The notes under the pieces were generated by a model, which saw nothing but the letters and a program-made list of their open reading frames with translations, did no database searches and was not told the origin of the DNA. From Cellulophaga lytica DSM 7489 (GTDB taxonomy: Bacteria; Bacteroidota; Bacteroidia; Flavobacteriales; Flavobacteriaceae), in the NCBI RefSeq assembly GCF_000190595.1, contig NC_015167.1:3518501-3582500 (forward strand): a DNA stretch of 64,000 nt, in the 5' to 3' direction. The first letter of the stretch is position 1. Each line of letters opens with the position of its first letter. This document shows positions 31,073 to 36,920 of this stretch, piece after piece. The translations under genes and the position numbers were made by a program.

Positions 31073-31929
31073 ATGAAAAAACAATTGCTTATTGCCTCAT
31101 TATTTTTAGTATCTCTTGGTGCTACCGCACAAAAAATAAAAGAAAAAAAAGGAGAGATATTTTTAGATAAAGTGAAAATTGCAAACATAGAAAAGGTAAA
31201 AACAGAAAAACCTAAATACTACCAAATATCAAACGTAGATGGTAATCCGCTTTTTAAAGTAAAAACTTTTGTTTACAAGTCTATCTTATTTCATGATGAT
31301 GAAACTACAGACTACCACGTGGTTACAGGAGACAAAATACAAGACACACTTGCTATAGTAGAAAAAGGCTTTTACATTACGCAAAAAAGAATTGTAAAGT
31401 ACTTAGTAGAAGCTGGCTTTTTAAATAGTAATGGCTATAATGAAGCTAATATTCCTAATTTAATTGCAAAATCTACCAAAATACCAACAAAATTGGTAGA
31501 GCTACAAAACAAAGAAAAGAGCTTAAAAAACACATTGGCTACAAAGTAGAAAGAGACTTTGAAAATCGTGATATTTTTATAAAAACCTATGCTCCTAAAC
31601 AAACACGTAGTATTAAAAGTACTATGGTAGTTACTGCTAATGAGTTAGAAATTTACCAAAATACTGCTACAGAAGAAAACCCAGATAGTGAGCCATTATT
31701 AATTGGTTACGGTGTGTATGAGTATAGTCAATTACTAAATAACACTTCCTATAAAAAAACATACTTATTAAATGCTAAAAGAGTGCCTTTGGCATCATAC
31801 GTAACCTATAATTACAAAACATACGTTCCTTTTAGAAAAGAAGAAAGCGACAAACTAGACAAGTTAAAAACCAAAGAAGAAGTTTTAAAAGCTATGGCTA
31901 TAAACCATATTTTAAGAGAAAAACTATAA
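31073..31929 (+). pseudogene. Secreted protein of unknown function, split by a frameshift
   Basis: The first part (31073-31549, 158 codons) has a signal peptide (MKKQLLIASLFLVSLGATAQ) and stops at a TAG. The next frame is already open from about 31456 and continues across that stop (KQRKELKKHIGYKVERDFE) to 31929. The two parts join if one base was lost near 31480-31515, for example in an A run. Joined, this would be one ~285 aa secreted protein. No family is recognised. The alternatives are two separate genes, with 31624 as the second start, or a sequencing error. It sits between the first REP/RAYT remnant and the outer-membrane barrel gene. Confidence 0.6.
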
Positions 31930-31972
31930 TTCTTGTTTTTACAACTACTATAAACACCAACCAACTTTTTTC

Positions 31973-34345
31973 TTGAAAAACCTATTACTTTCACTTTTTA
32001 TACTACTACCTACACTTGCCATATCGCAAAGTGTAGATTTAGAAACTTTTGGAAAATCTTCGCCTTTTAAAGTAGGCGGAGGTATTTCCGCTAGTTCTGT
32101 ATTTTACAGTAGTAACCAAAGAAATAACAGAGAACCTTTTACGTACTACGCACAAGGTAATTTAAATTTTAGTTACTATAATTTTTCTATTCCTGTTAGT
32201 TATAGCTACTCTAACCAGGGTGAAAAACTAGGCTACCAATTGCCTTTTAATTTTAACAGACTAAGCTTACACCCTAAATACAAGTGGATTACTGCACACA
32301 TTGGAGATGTAAATATGACATTTTCTCCCTATACGTTAAGCGGACACCAATTTACTGGTGGTGGTGTAGAACTAACACCTAGCAAAGGTTTTACATTTAG
32401 TGCAATGTATGGACGGCTTTTAAAGGCCACAGAGCCTGTAGAAGATGAGCGTGCTGTTGTTGCATACCAAAGAATGGGTTATGGGTTTAAAACGGTGTTT
32501 GAGCAAGATAAATATAGTGTAGGTGTGTCTACGTTTTATGCATCGGACAGAGAAAACTCTATTGATATTAACCCAGATGAAGAAGGTGTGTTACCTAAAG
32601 AAAACCTTGTTCTTGGTTTTGAAGGTAGTGTAGACCTATCTAAAAACTTAGAGCTACGTGCAGAATATGCTACAACTGCCATAACACAAGATACTAGAGC
32701 ACAAGAGACCTCTAGCGGTAAAAAAGGTTTGTTGGGAAGCTTTTTTAAAAACCGAGCTTCTACAGAATATTACAATGCGTATAAATTAGGTGTAAATTAC
32801 TCGTTTTACCAAGCTAACCTTGGTGTTAATTATGAGCGTGTAGATCCTGGTTACGAGACTTTAGGTGCTTATTTTTTTAATAACGATTTTGAGAATATTA
32901 CACTAAACTTATCTAGACCACTATTTAACAACAAAGTTAATTTAAGCTTTAATGTCGGTTTTCAGAGAGATGATTTAGACGATCAAAAAGCAAACCCTAC
33001 AAGCAGATTTGTTGGTGCTGCAAATGCAACGTATACGGCATCAGAGCGTTTAACATTTACTGGTTCCTACTCTAACTTTAGTACTTATACCAACGTTAGA
33101 ACCAATCAGTTTGATGATATTAACGATGATAATTTACTAGACAATGCTACTGATTCTTTAAACTACAAGCAGATATCGCAGAATGCAAATTTAAATATCA
33201 ACTATATTTTATCGAGCTCTAAAACAAAAAAAGAGAATATAAATTTAAACTACAATGTAAGTGATATTGCCAACGAGCAAGGTGGAATTGTTAGGATTGG
33301 TGATGCATCTACTTTTCATAACATAGCTACCTCCTACACTATTGGTTTTACAGAGTTAAACCTAAATATTACACCATCATTAAATGGCACATACAATACC
33401 ATTGGTCGTGAAGATGCTACTACTTGGGGTCCTACTCTAAGCGTTAAAAAAGGCTTTTTTGACAATAAGTTAAAATCGGTTTTAGCATCATCCTACAATA
33501 AAACTGAAAACACTGGTGGCACTACTAACATAACTAACTTTAGAGGTGGTGTGTCTTACATATTATTAGAAAAGCACAATTTTAGCCTAAATGCAGTTCA
33601 ACTTTTTAGAACCACACCAACGGTTTCTGGTCTAAAAGAATTTACAGCAACTTTCTCTTACAACTATTCTTTTGACGTTAAAAAACCTAAAATTAAATGG
33701 GGTAAAAAAGACAAAAAACGTAAAACTAGAGACAGTATTATTACTATTAATTATAAAAAATACAAATACGTAGATTATGCCAACAATATTACAGACACCA
33801 TTTTACAACTAACCAAAGATCCTAACTTTGGAAAAATACCAGACGATAAAAATCTTGAGTTAAGAGGCTTGGCAGATAATATGATTAAGGCTATTGGTAA
33901 AAAAGATGCCGTTTACAAAGAGCAAGCTATTATCTATTTAAAGTCCTTAGAAGATTTTAAAGATTTTCAGGAAAAATACAACGACTTTGTACTACGTGCT
34001 TATAACAAGTTGGTTAAAGATGCAGAAGATATAGACTACAAACTAGAAAAAGAGTTTATACGTTTAAATGCTGAGAATAACGACCCTAAAGTTAAAAAAA
34101 CAAAAGCTTCTGTAGAAAAACTAAAGGTTGTTAATGAGCGTTTTGACAACCATAGAAATATGCTAGAAGGTATGCGTAGTTGGGACATTATGGATGAAAT
34201 TAATAGTACACGTTTAACTGCGTTTAAAGACAAGCATATAAACAAAGTTTATTTGATGTACACCAATGGTAAAACCGAAGTAGACATTGTAAACTTTTTA
34301 GAGTATTATTTAGCTGATTTATACCATAAGCAGATTAAGAAATAG
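31973..34345 (+). CDS. Outer-membrane beta-barrel protein with helical C-terminal extension (TTG start)
   Basis: A 790 aa protein starting with TTG; KNLLLSLFILLPTLAISQ directly after it is a normal signal peptide and no ATG fits better. Residues ~25-590 show alternating aromatic strands typical of an outer-membrane barrel (NFSYYNFSIPVSYSYSNQG, NLNINYILSSS, GGVSYILLEKHNFSLNAVQL). From ~600 a charged, helical region of about 190 residues follows and probably lies in the periplasm. It may be the outer-membrane channel or anchor of the toxin system encoded upstream, since it belongs to the same strand-wise run. That role is inferred; the family is not recognised. Confidence 0.75.
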   Translation: MKNLLLSLFILLPTLAISQSVDLETFGKSSPFKVGGGISASSVFYSSNQRNNREPFTYYAQGNLNFSYYNFSIPVSYSYSNQGEKLGYQLPFNFNRLSLHPKYKWITAHIGDVNMTFSPYTLSGHQFTGGGVELTPSKGFTFSAMYGRLLKATEPVEDERAVVAYQRMGYGFKTVFEQDKYSVGVSTFYASDRENSIDINPDEEGVLPKENLVLGFEGSVDLSKNLELRAEYATTAITQDTRAQETSSGKKGLLGSFFKNRASTEYYNAYKLGVNYSFYQANLGVNYERVDPGYETLGAYFFNNDFENITLNLSRPLFNNKVNLSFNVGFQRDDLDDQKANPTSRFVGAANATYTASERLTFTGSYSNFSTYTNVRTNQFDDINDDNLLDNATDSLNYKQISQNANLNINYILSSSKTKKENINLNYNVSDIANEQGGIVRIGDASTFHNIATSYTIGFTELNLNITPSLNGTYNTIGREDATTWGPTLSVKKGFFDNKLKSVLASSYNKTENTGGTTNITNFRGGVSYILLEKHNFSLNAVQLFRTTPTVSGLKEFTATFSYNYSFDVKKPKIKWGKKDKKRKTRDSIITINYKKYKYVDYANNITDTILQLTKDPNFGKIPDDKNLELRGLADNMIKAIGKKDAVYKEQAIIYLKSLEDFKDFQEKYNDFVLRAYNKLVKDAEDIDYKLEKEFIRLNAENNDPKVKKTKASVEKLKVVNERFDNHRNMLEGMRSWDIMDEINSTRLTAFKDKHINKVYLMYTNGKTEVDIVNFLEYYLADLYHKQIKK

Positions 34346-34351
34346 GTTATA

Positions 34352-34609
34352 ATGAAACTCTCAGATAAAACACAAGAGCTGTTACATAACTTATTTGCTA
34401 TACTCTGTTTAGAGTTTCTCTACTATATTTATGACTTTTGGACTCCTATGGAGGAATTTCCTTCTAGTTGGAGAGCCGGTTTGTTAGAAGCAATATTAAG
34501 ATACCTACACAACAACAAATTTGGTGTATTTTTAGGTAAAGGAACTTTACTTGTTTTAAGTAGCTATTATATTTATAAAATAATAAGGGACTTTAGTAAA
34601 AATAAGTAA
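34352..34609 (+). CDS. Small membrane protein of unknown function
   Basis: An 85 aa protein with two hydrophobic segments (NLFAILCLEFLYYIYDFW and FLGKGTLLVLSSYYIY). It starts six bases after the barrel gene, so the two are probably co-expressed. Its stop codon lies inside the first bases of the leftward-facing REP element at 34605. No family is recognised. Confidence 0.6.
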   Translation: MKLSDKTQELLHNLFAILCLEFLYYIYDFWTPMEEFPSSWRAGLLEAILRYLHNNKFGVFLGKGTLLVLSSYYIYKIIRDFSKNK

Positions 34610-34658
34610 AACTTTTAGTTTGTTTAACGGCACAAGCAAGATGCTTTCGATAGCGGGG
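34605..34658 (-). repeat. REP-like palindrome, copy 2 (leftward, left edge of orphan cassette 1)
   Basis: This 54-base element begins AGTAAAACTTTTAGTTTGTT and ends TAGCGGGG. It differs from the copy at 35681 at about five positions, all in the palindrome region. The hairpin AAGCA-AGA-TGCTT is kept despite the changes. Its orientation is opposite to the copies at 30844 and 35492. Confidence 0.8.
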
Positions 34659-34794
34659 AATTAAATCAATAAATTCTAGTTCACGTATAAAAGGAGCTCG
34701 TATTGATACTTTTATAGAGAAAGCCTCTGTTACTAAAAATGGTAATTTTATAAAGTTATTTAATGAAGCAGGAGTGTTAAACAAATTAATATGA
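34657..34794 (+). pseudogene. Orphan toxin C-terminal tail 1
   Basis: A 45-codon open frame directly after the REP (GIKSINSSSRIKGARIDTFI, ending GVLNKLI). It has no start codon of its own and is preceded in frame by a TAG inside the REP. Its TGA overlaps the ATG of the next gene as ATGA, the arrangement expected of a toxin gene coupled to its immunity gene. It is best read as the displaced end of a former toxin C-terminus, archived with its immunity gene. Confidence 0.6.
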
Positions 34795-35480
34795 AATTTA
34801 ATAAACAAATTTTTAATTCTTTAATTCCAATTTTAAAAAATAGAGGATTAACAGAATCAACTTATTCAGAGCGTAGTGGAAGTCTAAGTTTTTATAAATC
34901 AAATAAACATAGTAATTATCAAATAACTCTTGAACTTGATGATACAACAAAAGGTTTTGTCAATGTTTATGGAAGAATATCTTTTACTAATGTGATAGAT
35001 ATACTAAGTAGATTTATAGAGCTTAGACCAAATGTTTATGAAGCTGTTGTAGTGAACTACGATTTGTATAAAAACAAAGAAAAATATAATAAAATATTTG
35101 ATGAATTAGAAAGCCTTCCCCTTAAAACAGACTTAGATATTAAAGAGTTTGAAAATGAAATAATAAGTTATATAGATTCTTATATTCTACCATTTTTTGA
35201 AAAATTTTATAACCTTCAAGATGTAAATGATAAAATTTTAAATGACTTACCAAAAGAAGAATATGCGAACTATATACCAGGACAAACTAATTTTAAAGTT
35301 CTTATAATAATGAAATTATGTAATAGTTCTAAATATATTGATTTTAAAGAATGGGCATTAAGTGCTTATAAAAAAGGAGTCGAGATAAATGCAACGAAAT
35401 ATGGAAAAGATTATGAAATATTACAAAGATTAATAAGTTATCTTGAAAATGAAGATTTTAATAATTCCATAATCGATTGA
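34791..35480 (+). CDS. Orphan immunity protein candidate, cassette 1
   Basis: A 229 aa soluble acidic protein without a signal peptide. No family is recognised. It contains a strand-rich first half (YQITLELDDTTKGFVNVYGR) and a helical second half. The immunity role is inferred from three facts: its start overlaps the stop of an orphan toxin tail, it lies downstream of a toxin-immunity pair, and it is enclosed by inverted REP elements. It is as AT-rich as the variable half of the main toxin. Confidence 0.6.
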   Translation: MKFNKQIFNSLIPILKNRGLTESTYSERSGSLSFYKSNKHSNYQITLELDDTTKGFVNVYGRISFTNVIDILSRFIELRPNVYEAVVVNYDLYKNKEKYNKIFDELESLPLKTDLDIKEFENEIISYIDSYILPFFEKFYNLQDVNDKILNDLPKEEYANYIPGQTNFKVLIIMKLCNSSKYIDFKEWALSAYKKGVEINATKYGKDYEILQRLISYLENEDFNNSIID

Positions 35481-35491
35481 GTTTTTATTTA

Positions 35492-35538
35492 CCCCGCTAG
35501 CGCGAGCGTCACGCTCGTGCCGTAAAGAGTAAGCAGAG
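35492..35538 (+). repeat. REP-like palindrome, copy 3 (rightward, right edge of cassette 1)
   Basis: It begins CCCCGCTAGCGCGAGCGTCA and continues ACGCTCGTGCCGTAAAGAGT, the same as copy 1 at 30844. It lies 11 bases after the immunity gene stop and 24 bases before a RAYT remnant. With 35681 it forms inverted repeats around that remnant. Confidence 0.85.
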
Positions 35539-35561
35539 CAACAAAACAATTTAAAAGTAAA

Positions 35562-35675
35562 ATGAGCAGAAAATACAAAGTAGAATCTGGTTTTGTAACT
35601 AATCCTGTTGATTGGAAATATAGTAGCGCTAGAAATTACCAAAATGACCAAACCATTTTAAATATTGATATATGA
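35562..35675 (+). pseudogene. RAYT remnant with large internal deletion
   Basis: A 37-codon frame that joins the first six residues of a RAYT (MSRKYK) directly to its C-terminal end (VESGFVTNPVDWKYSSARNY). The latter matches the usual NPVESGFV...PEDWKYSSA ending of Bacteroidota RAYTs. Roughly 150 codons, including the HxH and Tyr active site, are absent. It is flanked by inverted REPs at 35492 and 35681, the standard arrangement of a RAYT with its REPs. It is non-functional. Its TGA overlaps a following ATG as ATGA. Confidence 0.85.
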
Positions 35676-35833
35676 TTATTAGTAAAACTTTTAGTTTGTT
35701 TAACGGCACAAGCGTGACGCTTGCGCTAGCGGGGATAGATAAAATAGAAGACTGGGAAGATTTTCAGAGTTTAATGACTAGTAATACTATTTCCGAAAAT
35801 CACGAAATTTTTAATTTTATTGAAGTTTACTAA
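35672..35833 (+). pseudogene. Orphan toxin C-terminal tail 2 read through a REP
   Basis: A 53-codon frame starting at an ATG that overlaps the RAYT remnant stop. Its first ~20 residues are translated REP (SKTFSLFNGTSVTLALAG). The rest (IDKIEDWEDFQSLMTSNTIS, ending NFIEVY) is unrelated to REP. It stops two bases before the next gene, the same spacing as in the main toxin-immunity pair. I read it as a second displaced toxin tip. It could also be expressed as a short peptide. Confidence 0.55.
35681..35734 (-). repeat. REP-like palindrome, copy 4 (leftward, left edge of cassette 2)
   Basis: A 54-base element, AGTAAAACTTTTAGTTTGTT to CTAGCGGGG, with hairpin CAAGCG-TGA-CGCTTG. Compared with copies 1 and 3 the stem has a paired change (G to A and C to T) that keeps base pairing. 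It also encodes part of orphan tail 2. Confidence 0.85.
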
Positions 35834-35835
35834 TT

Positions 35836-36849
35836 ATGAAAATAAAACAATCTTTCTCTGAAATTGTATCTTTTTCACTTAAAGAGAATATTTTAATAAA
35901 TATAAACGGAAATATAACAGAGCTTGATGGTAAAAAAATTGGAGAAATAAATGATGCTAGAAAATCATTTAAACTTAATAGTGATGAAATTATAATTCTT
36001 GATAGTTTAAATAAGCCTTTCTATTTATTTTCAGGTAATTTATTAATTCAAAATCAACGTATATCTACTGTAACTGATAAGTATTTTTTAACCTACTCAA
36101 AAAAGCCTAGGAGGTATGCTATTTTTGATAAACAACAAATGAATTGTTTGTTTGAAGCAAATTCGTCATTTGGAGATGTAGTTTTAAATGATTTAATTTT
36201 TTCTTACAATTCTGGGATTATTTATTGCTATAATATTTTAAGTGGAGAGTATATATTGCAATTTAATTTGAGCAATGTAGAAGACAAGATATCTTCAATT
36301 ATAGAATTTTCAGGGATACATAAAAACACTCTAGTTTGCACTTTAGAAAATGGAGGTGTTTTAGGGGTAGATATTGATAAAGCAGAACAAGTGTTTTATT
36401 TTTCGAATGCTCAACTACGGTCAGGGCTATATCAAAAAGAAGAAGATTCTCCAATTTTCATAGGTTTAAAACATTGGACATATTTAGAATTAAATGCGGA
36501 AACAGGAGAACTTATAAAAAAAGTTGACTTACAGCCACAATTAAAAGTATTAGGTGATATACCTAAAGAGTCACCTTGTTGGCTTTCAATCAACACTACG
36601 AAATATGAAAATAATCTAATATATTTTTTTGCAGATAAAAATTATGTTGGTGTTTTTGACATAGAAAAAACAGAAATTATTGATTTTCATCAGTTTAATT
36701 TTCTAGATAAAAAAACAACACTAAAAAGTGGAGCGGAAAGTCTACAAATAAAAGGAAATGAAATTTATTGTTTAGACACTAATAACGACTTACATATTTT
36801 AGAAACTACCCCTCTAGCACAATCATCCAGCTCCTGCCGTAAAGAGTAA
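35836..36849 (+). CDS. Orphan immunity protein candidate, cassette 2 (beta-propeller-like)
   Basis: A 337 aa soluble protein without a signal peptide. Repeated short strand patterns (ILININGNITELDGKKIG, YAIFDKQQMNCLFEAN, IIYCYNILSGEYILQF, YVGVFDIEKTEIIDF) suggest a WD40/PQQ-like beta-propeller. It starts two bases after orphan toxin tail 2 and is enclosed by REP copies, so an immunity role is inferred from context. The last ~13 residues (PLAQSSSSCRKE) and the stop codon are supplied by a degenerate REP, which indicates that the original 3' end was replaced or extended. Confidence 0.6.
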   Translation: MKIKQSFSEIVSFSLKENILININGNITELDGKKIGEINDARKSFKLNSDEIIILDSLNKPFYLFSGNLLIQNQRISTVTDKYFLTYSKKPRRYAIFDKQQMNCLFEANSSFGDVVLNDLIFSYNSGIIYCYNILSGEYILQFNLSNVEDKISSIIEFSGIHKNTLVCTLENGGVLGVDIDKAEQVFYFSNAQLRSGLYQKEEDSPIFIGLKHWTYLELNAETGELIKKVDLQPQLKVLGDIPKESPCWLSINTTKYENNLIYFFADKNYVGVFDIEKTEIIDFHQFNFLDKKTTLKSGAESLQIKGNEIYCLDTNNDLHILETTPLAQSSSSCRKE

Positions 36850-36857
36850 GCAGAGTA
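36809..36857 (+). repeat. Degenerate REP-like element, copy 5 (right edge of cassette 2)
   Basis: It reads CCCCTCTAGCACAATCATCC, then CTCCTGCCGTAAAGAGTAAG and CAGAG. The right half is identical to copies 1 and 3, while the palindrome has decayed. It overlaps the end of the 35836 gene. No RAYT fragment follows. Confidence 0.7.
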
Positions 36858-36866
36858 ACAGCAAAC

Positions 36867-36898
36867 AAAAAAACCACCCAAATGGTACATTCAGGTGG
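36867..36898 (-). terminator. Terminator after the beta-helix gene
   Basis: On the minus strand arms 36889-36898 and 36874-36883 form a 10-bp stem with two G-U pairs, followed by seven T. It lies just after the stop of the 36921 gene. Confidence 0.8.
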
Positions 36899-36920
36899 CA
36901 TTTTACTAATTTTTAAAGTA

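Noticed and set aside
10054-36849. T6SS, CDI or Rhs system
   Set aside because: No Hcp, VgrG, sheath, TPS partner or YD-repeat genes are present; the toxin has a signal peptide and a different scaffold.
30844-36857. CRISPR array from the repeated GC-rich units
   Set aside because: The copies are in both orientations, kilobases apart, with genes between them and no spacers; they are REP-like elements tied to RAYT fragments.
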